DNA of 64,000 nt from Okapia johnstoni. Its lineage: Eukaryota; Chordata; Mammalia; Artiodactyla; Giraffidae. Positions 1 to 10,961 of the stretch are shown here, one piece after another (within the stretch, counting starts at the first letter, position 1; each line of letters opens with the position of its first letter). Position numbers and translations under genes: made by a program. Under the pieces are notes generated by a model. The model was not told the origin of the DNA. It searched no databases and was given only the letters and a program-made list of their open reading frames with translations. The DNA lies in contig CM044321.1 in the NCBI GenBank assembly GCA_024291935.2, positions 65,838,985 to 65,902,984 on the forward strand, in the 5' to 3' direction.

Positions 1-79
1 TCCCTCCTCTCCTCCTTCCTTGTCCACAGATCTGTTCTCTATGTCCGTTTCTCCATTGCAATCCTGAATAAATTCATCA

Positions 80-3000
80 GTGCCATCTCTTCAGATTCCA
101 TATATATGTGTCATTATATGATATTTATATTTCTCTTTCTGACTTACTTCACTCTGTTTAAAGGGTTCCAGTTTTGTCCATCTCATTAGAACAGATTCAA
201 ATGTGTTCCTTTTTATGTCTGAGTACTATTCCATTGTATATATGTACCACAGTTTCTGTACCCATTCATCTGTTGATGGACATCTAGGTTGCTTCCATGT
301 TCTAGCTATTGTAAACAGAGCTGCTGTGAACATTGGGGTACATGTGTCTCTTTCGGTTTTGATTTCCTCAGGGTATATGCTTAGGAGTAGGATTGCTGGC
401 TCATATGGTGGTTTTATTCCTAGCTTTTTAAGGAGTCTACATACCATCTCCATAGTGGCTGTATCAGTTTACATTCCCACCAGCAATGCAAGAGTGTTCC
501 CTTTTCTCCACACCCTCTCCAGCATTTATTGTTTGTAGACTTTTTGATGATGGCCATTCTGACTGGTGTGAGGTGGTATCTCATTGAAGTTTTGATTTGC
601 ATTTCTTTGATAATGAGTGATGGTGAGCATCTTTTCATGTGCTTGTTAGCCATCTGTATGTCTTCTTTGGAGAAATGTCTCTTTGGGTCCCTTTCCCACT
701 TTTTGATTGGGTTGTTTGCTTTTTTGGTATTGAGTTGTATAAGCTGCTTGTATATTTTGGAAATTAATTCTTTATCAGTTTTTCCCCTTGCTATTATTTT
801 CTCCCATCCTGAGTGTTGTCTTTTCACCTTGTTTGTAGTTTCTTTTGCTGTGCAAAAGCTTTTAAGTTTAATTAGGTCTCACTTGTTTATTTTTGTTTTT
901 ATTTCCATTACTCTAGGAGGTGGGTTATAGAAGATCTTACTTTAATTTATGTCATCAAGAGTTCTGCCTATGTTCTCCTCTAAGAGTTTAATAGTTCCTG
1001 GTCTTACATTTAGGTCTTTAATCCATTTTGAGTTTATCTTTGTGTACAATGTTAGGTAGTGAGCTAATTTCATTCTTTTGCATGTAGCTGTCCAGTTTTC
1101 CCAGCACCATTTATTGAAAAGGCTGTCTTTGTCTCATTGTGTATTCTTGCCTCCTTTGTCAAAAATAAGGTACCCATAGGTGCATGGGTTTATCTCTGGG
1201 TTCTCTATCTTGTTCCATTGGGCTATATTTCTGTTTTTGTGCCAGTACCATACTGTCTTGATGATTTAGCTTTGTGGTATAGTCTGAAGTCAAGAAGGTT
1301 GATTCCTCTAGTTCCATTCTTCTTTCTCAAGACTGCTTTGGCTATTTGTGGTCTTTTGTGTTTTCATATGAATTGTGAAATTTTTTGTTCTAGTTCTGTA
1401 AAAAAGCAATTGGCAATTTGATAGGGATCATATTAAGTCTGCAGATTGTACTTGGTAGTATAGTCATTTTCACAGTATTGATTCTTCCCACCCAGGAACA
1501 TGGAATATCTCCCCATCTGTTTATGTCATCTTTGATTTCTTTCATCAGTGTCTTATAGTTTTCCGTATACAGGTCTTTTGTTTCCTTAGGTAGGTTTATT
1601 CCTAGATATTTAATTCTTTTTGTTGCAATGGTGAATGGTATTGATTCCTTGAATTCTCTTTCTTATTTTTCATTATTAGTATATAGGAGTGCAAGTGATT
1701 TCTGTGTATTGACCTTGTATCCCACGACTTTGCTGAATTCGCTAACTCTAGCAATTTTCTGATAGTTTCTTTTAGCTTTTCTATGTATAGTATCATATCT
1801 GCAAACAGTGAGAGTGTTACATCTTCTTTTCTGATCTGGATTCCTTTTTTTTTTTTTTTTTTCTCTAATTGCTGTAGCTAGGACTTTCAAAACTATGTTG
1901 AATAATAGTGGTGAGAGTGGACACCCTTGTCTTGTTTCTGATCTTAGAGGGAAAGCTTTTAGCTTTTCACCATTGAGAATAATGTTTGCTGTGGGCTTTT
2001 CAAATATGGCCTTTACTATGTTGAGGTAGGTTCCTTCTATGACCATTTTTTGAAGCATTTTTATCATAAATGGATGTTGGATTTTGTGAAGGCTTTTTCT
2101 GCATCTATTGATATGATCATATGGTTTTTATCTTTCAATTTGTTGATATGGTGTATCACATTGATTGATTTGTGTATACTGAAGAATCCTTGCATCCCTG
2201 GAATAAACCTAACCTGATTATGGTGTATGAGCTTTTTAATGTGTTGTTGGATTCTGTTTGCTAGAATTTTGTTGAGAATTTTTGCATCTATGATCATCAG
2301 TGACATTGGTCTGTACTTTTCTTTTTTCGTGTTGTCTTTCCCTGGTTTTGGTATCAGGGTGATTGTGATCTTGTAGAATGAGTTTGTAAGTGTTCCTTCC
2401 TTTGCAATTTTTGGAAGAGTTTCAGAAAAATAGGCATTAGCTCTTCTCTGAATGTTTGATGGAATTCCCCTGTGAAGCCATCTGGCCCTGGGCTTTTGTT
2501 TCTGGGGAGATTTTTGATCACTGTTTCAATTTCAGTGTTTGTAATTGGGTTGTTCATAATTTCTATTTCTTCCTGGTTCAGTCTTGGGAAGCTGATCTTT
2601 TATAAGTATCTGTCCACTTCCTCTAGGTCGTCCATTTTATTAGCATATAGTTGCTCATAATAGTCTCTTATGATCCTTTGTATTTCTGTGTTGTCTGTTG
2701 TAACCTCTCCTTTCTCATTTGTAATTTTATTGATTTGATTTTTCTCCCTTTTTTTCTTGATGAGTCTGGCTGGTGGTTTGTCAATTTTGCTAGCCTTCTC
2801 AAAGAACAAGCTTTTAGTTTTATTAATCTTTGCTACTGTTTCCTTCGTTTCTTTTTCATTTATTTCTGCTCTGATATTTATGATCTCCTTCCTTTTGTTG
2901 ACTTTGGGTTTTTTTGTTCTTCTTTTTCCAGCTGCTTTAGATGTAGAATCAGGCTATCTATTCTATACTTTTCTTGCTTCTTGAGGTATGACTGTATTGC

Positions 3001-3892
3001 TATAAACCTCCCTCTTAGAACTGCTTTTGCTGAGTCCCATAGGTTTTGGGTCGTTGTGTTTTCATTGTCGTTTGTTTCTAGGAATCTTTTGATTTCTTTT
3101 TTTATTTCTTCAGTAACCTCTTTGTTATTTAGTAATGTTTTGTTTAATCTCCATGAGTTTGTGTGTTTTGCTGTTTTTTCCCTGTAGTTGATATCTAGTC
3201 TCATAGCGTTGTGGTCAGAGAAGATACTTGATATAATTTCAATTTTCTTAAATTTACTGAGGCTTGATTTGTGGCCCAAGATGTGGTCTATCCTGGAGAA
3301 TGTTCCATGTGCACTTGAGAAGAAGGTGTATTCTTTTGCATTTGGACGGAAAGTCCTGAAGATATCAATTAGGTCCATTAATGTTTCATTTAAGGTTTGT
3401 TTTTCCTTATTGATTCTCTGTTTTGATGATCTGTCCATTGATAATGGTGGGGTGTTAAAGTCCCCTATTATTATTGTGTTGCTGTTGATTTCTCCGCTTA
3501 TGCCTGTTAGTGTTTGCCTTATGTATTGAGGTGCTCCTATGTTGGGTGCACAGACATTCACATTTGTTAAGTCTTCTTCTTGGACTGACCCCTTGATCGT
3601 TATGTAGTGTCCTTCTTTGTCTCTTATGATATTCTTTATTTTAAAGTCTGTTTTGTCTGGAATAAGGATTGCCACTCCAGCGTTCTTTTCGGTTTCCATT
3701 CACATGGAATATCTTTTTCCATCCTTTTACTTGCAGTCTGTATGTGTCCCTAGGTCTGAAGTGGATCTCCTGTAGGCAGCACATATATGGGTCTTGTTTT
3801 TTTATCCATTCAGTCAGTCTGTATCTTTTGGTTGGTGCATTTAATCCATTTACATTTAAGGTAATTATTAATACATATGTTCCTACTGGCAT
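80..3892 (-). pseudogene. L1 ORF2 pseudogene (endonuclease / reverse transcriptase)
   Basis: An intact ORF2 makes the endonuclease-reverse transcriptase that nicks genomic DNA and copies L1 RNA at the nick. The start is taken at 3892, where a Met precedes an endonuclease N-terminus with LNVNGLNAPTKR and, further on, CCLQEIHF (metal-binding Asn and Glu). GDFNT (about 3450), SRIDHIL (about 3280) and SDHNAM (about 3190) look intact. Frame breaks are visible near 3680, near 2912 (one A lost from an A run), near 2410, near 2075 (a base lost inside RT motif A, right after DAEKAF) and at the A-run at 1845-1862. In-frame stops lie near 2598 and at 226-228 (TAG where the family has a Tyr codon). RT motif C reads FAD followed by Met, so one catalytic Asp is missing (1791-1805). 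The C-terminal Cys-rich segment ([18 protein letters not shown]) is at about 450-510. Function is lost. Confidence 0.93.
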
Positions 3893-3914
3893 TTTCTTTA
3901 TTGTTTTAGATTTG

Positions 3915-4975
3915 CTTTTGTAGGTCTTTCCTTTCTCTTGTGTTTACTGGCTATGTAAGTCCCTTTAGTATTTGTTGCAAGTCTGGTTTGGTGTTGCTGA
4001 ATTCTCTTAATTTCTGCTTGTCTGTAAAGCTTTTGATTTCTCCTTCAACTTTGAATGAGATCTTTGCCAGGTATAGTAATCATGGTTGTAGGTTTTTCTC
4101 TTTCAGTACTTTAAATATATCCTGACATTCCCTTCTGGCCTGTAGAATTTCTGCTGAAAGATCCACTGTTAATCATATGGGTTTTACCGTGTACGTTACT
4201 TGTTGCTTTTCCCTTGCTGCTTTTAATATTCTTTCTTTGTGCTTAATCTCTGTTAGCTTGATTAATGTGTGTCTCAATGTTTTTCTTCTTGAATTTAACC
4301 TGTAGGGGACTCTCTGTGCTTCTTGGACTTGATTGACTATTTCCTTTCCCATGTTGGGGAAGTTTTCAACTGTAATTTCTTCAAAAATTTTCTCAGTGCC
4401 TTTTTTTTTCTTCTTCCTCTAGGATCCCTATAATTCAAATACTGGTGTGTTTAATATTGCCCCAAAGGTCTCTGAGGCTTTCCTCAATTCTTTGCATTCC
4501 TTTCCCTTTATTCTTCTCTTCAGCAGTTACTTCCACCATTCTATCCTCCAACTCGCTTATCCATCCCTCTGCCTCAGCTATTCTGCTCTTGGTTCCTTCT
4601 AGAGTATTTTTAAGACTACTCACTCCAGTATTCTGGCCTGGAGAATTCCCTGGACTATATAGTCCATGGGGTCACAAAGAGTCAGATACGACTGAGAGAC
4701 TTTCACTTTCTCAGAGTATTTTTAATTTCAGTAATTGTGTTATTCATCTCTGTCTGCTTATTGTTTCTTGCTTTGATGTCCTTGGTGATTGTATTAACTG
4801 TGTTAAATGCTTCTTGCATTTTTTCCATTCTGTTTTCAAGTCTTCAGAGCATCTTCACTATCATTATTCTGAATTCTCTTCCAGGGAGATTACTTATTTC
4901 CTCTTTGTTTATTTGGTCTTGTGACTGTCTGCTTTGCTCTTTCATTTGTGTTATATTCCTCTGTCTTTTCATCAT
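3915..4975 (-). pseudogene. L1 ORF1 pseudogene (RNA-binding chaperone)
   Basis: ORF1p is a trimeric coiled-coil RNA-binding protein that coats L1 RNA. On the minus strand two adjacent Met codons (4975-4970) begin a charged, Gln/Lys-rich N-terminus (MMKRQRNITQMKEQSRQ), the expected ORF1 start. The frame meets an in-frame TGA at codon 44 (4846-4844), in a position that looks like a decayed CGA Arg codon. Beyond it, the piece at 4623-4435 encodes a Glu/Lys-rich coiled coil (GTKSRIAEAEGWISELEDR) typical of the family. A SINE fragment interrupts the frame at 4614-4712. The C-terminal part (about 4300-3925) is visible only as broken segments, ending shortly before the ORF2 start as usual for L1. 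The end coordinate is approximate. Confidence 0.88.
4614..4712 (+). mobile_element. 5'-truncated Bov-tA-type SINE inserted in L1 ORF1
   Basis: A 99 bp segment carries the Bov-A unit signature (CACTCCAGTATTCTGGCCTG, then GTCCATGGGGTC, then a GACTTTCACTTTC-like end). It is flanked by a perfect 13 bp direct repeat, agagtatttttaa, at 4601-4613 and 4713-4725. That duplication shows a real insertion by L1-type target-primed reverse transcription into an already resident L1. The tRNA-derived promoter head is absent. Confidence 0.88.
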
Positions 4976-5695
4976 CTTTTTTTTCTAACTTGTTCCACTT
5001 GAGGTCTCCTTTTCCCAGGCTTTAGGGTTGTGTTATTTCTTCCATTTTATTTTTGCCCTTGCAGGGAAATGTTGGCTGGGTGGTTTGTGTTGATTTCTTG
5101 TTGGAGGTGACTTATGCCTGTGTTCTAGTGGTAAGAGGTAAAGTAGATATTACATAAATACCGGGACATATACACACACACTTCCACACATACAGTTATA
5201 ACCAAAGCATTCTAAAGAAAACAGTACAGGTGACTGACTTGGTGAGCAAGGGAAACCAGAGGTGATATCAACAAATTGAAAGCAGAGTTAGCTAATACTC
5301 AATCTGAAAATCTGAGCATGAGCAGAAGGCCAACTGGGGAATATAGCATAGAGAGCGCAACAATTTAACTTAATTTGTGAAAGAAGAAAGAGTGAAGGAA
5401 AAGGGGGAGAATAAAAAAAAGAGAGAGAGAAAAGAAAGAGGAGAAGGGAGGGAAAAGAAAAGGAAGCGGTGGAGAAGAGAATTAAAAAAATAAAGAGAGA
5501 GAGAAAAGAAAAAATAGAAAAGCAAAGATGAATAGACATGTGTGGAAAAGATTTATATATATTCAGGAATAGCTACAGCCAGTAAAGAACAGTAGGAAAA
5601 GCAGTTGAATATGTCCAAACCAAATCCAAAAAACTCATCGAGAAAAAAGAAAAAAAAAAGAAAAGTGAGAAAGAGAAAAAAAAACGGAAATGAAA

Positions 5696-6070
5696 TTTTT
5701 TTCCTTGCTTTTTTTTTTCTTACAAGAAACACAAAGGGGAAAACTTCACAGCACTGCAAAAGGCTAATATGGAGGTGGAAATATGTAGGGGGAATAAACC
5801 GTGTGATTTGTAAGAAAAAAAGAAAAAATATCTTAAAATGATTTTTTTTAAACAAGGAAAACAAAGAGGAAAACACAGTACCACAAAAAGCTAATGTGAT
5901 GGCGGAAATATGTTGGGGAATAAGCAATGTGATTTACCAGAATAATCTTAAAATGAATTTTTTTTTGATAACAAGAAAAATAAAGAGGAAAACTCCACAG
6001 CACCACTAAATGCTAGTGTGAAGGTGAAGATATGTTGGGGGAATAAACAGTGTGATTTATAAGTGAAAAA
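5696..6070 (-). repeat. Three tandem units of about 125 bp in the L1 5'UTR
   Basis: The motif GGGGAATAAnC followed by nGTGTGATTT recurs at about 5790, 5915 and 6041, with a spacing of about 126 and 123 bp. Each unit also repeats a CACAGnACnnC..AAnnGCTA segment and a poly-T/poly-A block. The copies differ by several substitutions and indels. Confidence 0.85.
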
Positions 6071-6550
6071 AAAAAAGAAAGAAAAAAATGAAAGAGGAAA
6101 AAAAAATTAAAAAGGGGTTTTTAAGGTCGTAGTTCTTGTTTGTGGACTCTGCCCCTGTGGATGGGGTTGGGTTCGTGTCCTTTGATGTTTTCCTGGTTGG
6201 CAGAGCTTGTGCCTATGTTCTGGCTGATGGAGCTGGATCTCGTCTCTCTGAAGGGCAGTGCAGTGTCCAGTAGTAGGTTTTGGAGAGTCTATGGCTTCAG
6301 TATGCCTTTGGGCAGTCGTTCTAGCTTTCGTGGTGTTCGGCGGGTCTATTTCAGCAGCTGCTTCAAAGTGGCTCTCTCAGCATAGCTGCAGTGCCCCCAG
6401 TCCCCTACTTGTCCCTGGGATCATTGCCGGTGCTTCTGTTCCCCTGTCCCGCCCTGTGCTGCTGGCCGAAACTTGCTAGGTAGGTGCTTGTGTGGCTCCT
6501 TCTGTGTTGCAGTGACTTGTGTGGACATCCCTCAGTCTCCTAAGCTCACC

Positions 6551-6745
6551 CTCTGCGTTGAGGGGCTGGTGTGCACTTGTTTCAGCTCCCCAGGCTGGTC
6601 TCTGTGTCGTGGGGCTAGTGCGGGCTTGTTTTGGCTCCCCGTGCCCGCTCTCTGTGTTGCGGGGTTTATGTGCACTTGTTTGCTCTCACTGCCTGCACTC
6701 TTTGTCACGGGGGTTATTTGTTCTTCTTTCGGCTGTGCCAGGAGG
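6551..6745 (-). repeat. Tandem 50 bp repeats in the GC-rich L1 5'UTR
   Basis: Units begin with CTCTGnGTnGnGGGG at 6551, 6600 and 6650, and with a diverged CTTTGTCACGGGGG at 6700, so the period is 49-50 bp over about 3.8 copies. The repeats contain CpG sites and are probably promoter-associated monomers of this L1 subfamily (inference). Confidence 0.82.
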
Positions 6746-6924
6746 GTTGTGTGCGCTGCCCAAGTTTGTATGCCTTCCCTCTCTCAGCACCCCAGTCCCG
6801 CCCTTTCGAACTTCTGGTTTTTGAAACAATGTGGGATGAATCTTAGATCCATTTTTCTTAGTTAATGAAGCCAGATCAAAGAGGGGCATACTCTAATATG
6901 TCAGTTATATAACTTTCTTTTATC

Positions 6925-7172
6925 AAATACAAAACTACGGAGACAGAAAACATGTGTGGTAGCTAAGTGCTAGGAGGTAAGAAAAGGAGTTGACTACAAA
7001 GTATGAGGGACATTTTAGGGGGAGGGGTGACAGAACCTTTCCACATCTTTATTATGGTAGTGGAGACATGACTGCACATCCTTGTCAAAACTCATAGAAA
7101 CTGTATACTAAAACGAGTGATGACTTTTACTGTATGTAAATTATACCTTAATACAAAAAGGGAAAAAGAAAA
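6925..7172 (+). mobile_element. Old L1 (L1M-type) 3' end
   Basis: The segment runs from GACAGAAAACATGTG through GGTAGTGGAGACATGACTGCAC to TTTTACTGTATGTAAATTAT and an A-rich tail, which is the familiar 3'UTR end of mammalian L1M elements on the plus strand. It is diverged and has no coding remnant. Confidence 0.72.
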
Positions 7173-7929
7173 ACTTCCCAATGTACTATCTCACTTTGAA
7201 TGATAACATTATATGAATATATGAGCCTGGCCTAATTATTAAACTAGAAGTCACTAGTTTATGGTCAATTAAAATGCTGGTAGTCAAATGAAATCTGTGA
7301 CGTTTCTGGAAATATACACATTCATATGTGTATATATATTATATGTATAACTATGTATGTGTATATATTGACAATCTTGGTAATTCTAAATGAATCATCT
7401 GGAGTTACCTCAGATAAAGAATAATTTCGGTTAAACTTAGGCTAAAAAAGATTCATTGTGGTTTTCTTTTGGAAAAGCACTATCATTAATCAGAAAAACA
7501 TTAATATAACTGTTGAGAACAAGTTAGCATAAAAATGTTTTAGCTTGTTTTTGTCCCTGTTATAAAATTCTATAAGTCTATGCAGGAATTTTATCGTTCT
7601 AGTTTTCTTCCAAGGGGAGAAAATAACAAGGTAGAAATTTCAGTCCTAAAGTGACGCTGGCAAGGATTTCATAAGTTTGGGCAACAGATGATGGATGGTA
7701 TTTATGAGCCCAGTTGTAGAAGGCTTATAGAGTGACTCATGAACTGATAGCTGTTTCCTGAAGGGGAGGAAATGGCATTATCTTGTTTAAAATGTTGCCA
7801 TGTTGCAGAGAGAATACAAATCTCACTCAATTTTGAGTCTGTCTCCTTTCTAGTTTTATTAATAGTAAGCAAAGTTTCTTTTGTTAAAGTTATTTACCAT
7901 ATCTAACTAACTCTTAATATAGATTTTAT
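7173..7929. other. Unannotated AT-rich stretch
   Basis: No gene or named repeat was recognised. It contains an impure TATA/TATG tract at about 7315-7370. No long open frame has a recognisable product. Confidence 0.5.
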
Positions 7930-8050
7930 GCTGCTAAGTTGCTTCAGTCGTGTCCGACTCTGTGCGACCCCACAGATGGCAGCCCACCAGGATCCCCTGT
8001 CCCTGGGATTCTCCAGGCAGGAACACTGGAGTGGGTCGCCATTGCTGGGC
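7930..8050 (-). mobile_element. BOV-A2 SINE, single second-type monomer
   Basis: The plus strand begins TGCTGCTAAGTTGCTTCAGT and continues CCGACTCTGTGCGACCCCA to GGAGTGGGTCGCCATT, the reverse complement of the second BOV-A2 monomer with its (AGC)n-type tail. The distal end is cut short within the GGAGAAGGAAATGG head. Confidence 0.88.
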
Positions 8051-8177
8051 CAAACTTTTACTCCAAATGAAAGACAACTGCAATGTTTGCATGAATCTAT
8101 TTTAGCTCATTATTTTTCATATGTAAGAAAGGGTGTTCATAAACATAAATTCATTAAATGTACTTATGCATCATATT

Positions 8178-8446
8178 AGTGGAGAAGGAAATGGCAACCC
8201 ACTCCAGTATTCTAGCCTAGAGAATCCTGTGGACAGAGGAGCCTGGTGGGCTGCCGTCTATGGGGTCGCACAGAGTCGGACACGACTGAAGCGACTTACC
8301 ATGCATGCATGCATTGGAGAAGAAAATGGCAACTCACTCCAGTATTCTTGCCTGGAGAATCCCAGGGACAGAGGAGCCTGGTGGGCTGCCATCTATGGGG
8401 TCGCACAGAGTCGGACATGACTGAAGTCACTTAGCAGCAGCAGCAA
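8178..8446 (+). mobile_element. BOV-A2-type SINE dimer made of two second-type monomers
   Basis: Two Bov-A units in tandem end in an AGCAGCAGC tail. Both carry the marks of the second monomer of BOV-A2 (GAAnTGGCAAC head, GGGCTGCC, TCGCACAGAGTCGG, CTGAAG). The usual first monomer (GGCAATGGCACCCC, TCGCTAAGAGTC) is missing. The linker is replaced by an ATGCATGCATGCAT tract at 8301-8314. Confidence 0.88.
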
Positions 8447-10489
8447 ATATCATATTTGGATTTGTGGTAAATCAGATGGTTAGTGTTTTGGGCTTCTTTT
8501 AATCAGAGAACAAAGCTAAAGTAGAGGGAAAACGAAGAAGCACTCAGTGTCATTTACTCATGGCTTTTGCATGACAACTGGTAATAAGATATGTGGTGGG
8601 GTGGGGAAGGGGTTTTAGCAACTCATGGTCATTGCAATTTGTAGACTAAACATTACATATGCAATGGTTGATGTGATTCAAATTTTGGCTGTAGCTGATG
8701 ACTACTGAAGGTCATCTGGTGCTTATGAGATATTTTGAAATACATAATTACTAGTATTGTAATATGGATGCATTTTTTTTCCCATTTTCACATATTATTT
8801 TTGATAGTTGAGGCCCTTTTCTGATTTAAACTGATGGATGTGTTATGAGCACTGACATGGTAAAGGGGCAGGGAATTCTCTGATCCAAAGTCTAATCCTT
8901 TGCGGAGAAATGTGTAAATGAGGAACAAAGATTACAAGTTTGATGTCCAAGACTGAAAGCAAAGTTGAGGTTTTAGAGCCTGGGGTTTTTCCTAGGACTG
9001 AAGAGCACAAGTATTTTATTTAGAAGACAGCTGAATGCAGTCATCTGGTCTGACATTCCTCCTCTGCCTGCTCTTACCCCACTTTGCAGAGATGAGTTAT
9101 GCTCCACAGAAAAGCTCCTGGAGCCGCTGTGTGAAAAGCTGTTTTAGCGGAACAAGGTTGTCATTCTTTGCCAATAGCAAAGCTACAGAGATTTTTCATG
9201 GTTTCAGAAATCCAAGGAACAGCAAAATTAAGCTATTTGTCGCTACCCAACACTGGTCCATTTCACTCCACAACCTCACAGGAGCTACCTGTTCTGGCTT
9301 GCTGTCAGGGGAAGGGATACTGTTGCTAGACTCTTTCCAGCCTAGACTCAGCTTGTTATTATATTCTTTACGGATTTTGTGCTTGCAAGTATGTAAGTAT
9401 GGTTTCAAAGTCAAAATCAAAACTAAAGGAAAGAGCCAATGTGCTACCTTTACACAAATATGAGATCTTGTATTACTAACATTTGAGCTATTCCTGGCAA
9501 ACTGTGTTTTGTTTTCTAATATGTTACTTCTGCATGGTATAAAATTGCATTAGGACTCCAGGTATGAGATCTAAGAATTAGTATGTAATATTTTTGGTCT
9601 GAAGACTCTGAACTCTCCCTTGTAAAGTATATTCAGATCAAAGTTAAGAACCAGATTATTTCCTATCCACACAAGGGAAATCGAGTCTTCTAACTCGGGC
9701 AGCAGACTATGCTTGATGGTTTACCTGTCTACAATATTTGCCATATTACTGATTGTCATGGTTGATCCAGATGATCTAACTGAATGGTTAACTTCTTTCT
9801 TCCTGAGCACTCACATGGCCACTGATGAAAGAGGTCTGATACCTGTGACACTAAGGAAACAGAATGAAAACCCGTTTCATCCCTGAATAGCTGACGAAAG
9901 TCAAAGTGTAATAGTTTTAGCTATGACACACTAGTAGGGTCAGAAGTCTTATCCTGAAATAAAGTTAGAAAATCAGATTCATATCTTGGTTTCACCTCTT
10001 GATCCTTATTTGCTTCTGGTCTAAGAAGAGAGAATAGTACAAGTTTAGTGTGCTCAGGGACTGAACCCTGCCCAGAGTATCAAATGAAAAAGAAGTCCGA
10101 CATACTGATGCTTGGAAAAGAGAGTATTTCTCCCTCACTCAATAAGCCCTGGTTCTCAGGCATGGATAGAACAGAAGCATCGCTGTTTCCTATTCCTTAA
10201 CATGGAAATAAGGCAGGATGTGGAGGACGATGAACTGAGCTGATGTATCTAATCCCTCAGTGTGGTACATGGCTAACAGCAAGTACGCAACAAATGGCAG
10301 CTGCACCTATTTTGTTTTTGTTTTTAAAATTCATAAAAGACAGAGCAACAACTCATTATTATGGAAAAAGCAAGAGGAAAACAGAGACAGTGTATGCGAT
10401 CTCTTTCTCTACCTTTTGGCAATTACTGACTTCAGAATTAAATGAGTTATTTAACAGATTCTACAGTTATGAAATTTAAGAGCACCTTA
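8447..10489. other. Unannotated stretch, no supported gene
   Basis: About 2 kb without a recognised repeat or gene. The longest open frame (9035-9463, plus, 142 codons) has no recognisable domain and no supporting context. The short segments at 8645-8665 and 10743-10765 resemble each other (TTTGTAnnCnAAACATTACAT) and may be pieces of one unrecognised old repeat. Confidence 0.5.
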
Positions 10490-10740
10490 TTCATCCATTT
10501 ATTTAATGAACACCCATTAAGCACCTACTATGTGTTAGACTAGAACTGGAGATGTAAAGATAATTTAGACACTGTGCCTGTACTCCAGGAACTCACCCTC
10601 TAAGTGCAATTACTTACAAATTAATGATAAAACAAAGAGCTGCAGTAAGATGGATATAAAATGTTTCATGGAAGCATTTGGTGATGCTGACTTAACTCAT
10701 TGAAGATGTGACATTTTGGTGGTTAGGGAAAGCTAACTGG
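10490..10740 (+). mobile_element. Ancient mammalian interspersed repeat (CACCTACTATGTG family), class not assigned
   Basis: The segment starts TTCATCCATTTATTTAATGA, then AGCACCTACTATGTGTTAGAC, a CCAGGAACTCACCCTC-like middle and TGTGACATTTTGG. This order is a common old mammalian repeat signature. Similar, equally diverged copies occur at about 16880, 27985, 45620 and 46900 in this window. I am unsure whether it is L2-, L1M- or MIR-related. Confidence 0.5.
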
Positions 10741-10961
10741 AGTTTGTAAGCCAAACATTACATTCAATGATCATATGGTTAGAATTTTTATCTAGAGCTT
10801 GTTACAAAGATATCTAACTTGTCTGGTATAATAATAAGACAGGTTTAGACCTACTGGGGACAAGTAGGGACCACAGACCAATGCGAGGGCCTAATGAGCT
10901 GAGCTCAGGAAAGGTTCTGCTCACAAAAGCAAGGCACGTACTTTGGGGGAACAAGTTCATT

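Larger units (their letters stand above)
1..6820 (-). mobile_element. LINE-1 retrotransposon, ruminant L1-BT type, near full length, 3' end cut by window edge
   Basis: Read on the minus strand the order is 5'UTR (about 6820-4976), ORF1 remnant (4975 to about 3915), ORF2 remnant (3892 to about 80) and the start of the 3' region at the left edge. Translated pieces match L1 proteins: the ORF1 coiled coil, an endonuclease with GDFN, SRID and SDHN motifs, a reverse transcriptase with RQGCPLSP, and the cysteine-bearing C-terminal segment. Length and the presence of a long 5'UTR point to a nearly full-length insertion. The 5' boundary is approximate because the matching target duplication lies outside the window. 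Frameshifts, stops and a nested SINE show it cannot move on its own. Confidence 0.93.
4976..6820 (-). promoter_or_regulatory. L1 5'UTR with purine-rich tract and tandem repeats
   Basis: The segment upstream of ORF1 is the expected internal-promoter region of the L1. Nearest ORF1 it holds a purine-rich stretch on the plus strand (about 5385-5530, A/G runs) and A/T homopolymer blocks. Then come three units of about 125 bp (5696-6070), and farthest from ORF1 a GC-richer, CpG-bearing part (6121-6800) with 50 bp repeats. Promoter activity is inferred from L1 biology; I cannot identify a start site. Long antisense open frames exist here but are not supported as genes. Confidence 0.6.

Noticed and set aside
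2651..3187. 178-codon plus-strand frame rich in hydrophobic residues
   Set aside because: Antisense shadow of L1 ORF2: A-rich L1 sense sequence gives Phe/Leu/Ser-rich antisense frames.
7930..8446. Regularly spaced direct repeats resembling a CRISPR-like array
   Set aside because: The repeats are SINE monomers in a mammalian genome.
9035..9463. 142-codon plus-strand open frame
   Set aside because: No recognisable domain or homologue, no supporting splice or promoter context, and of a length expected by chance in 64 kb.
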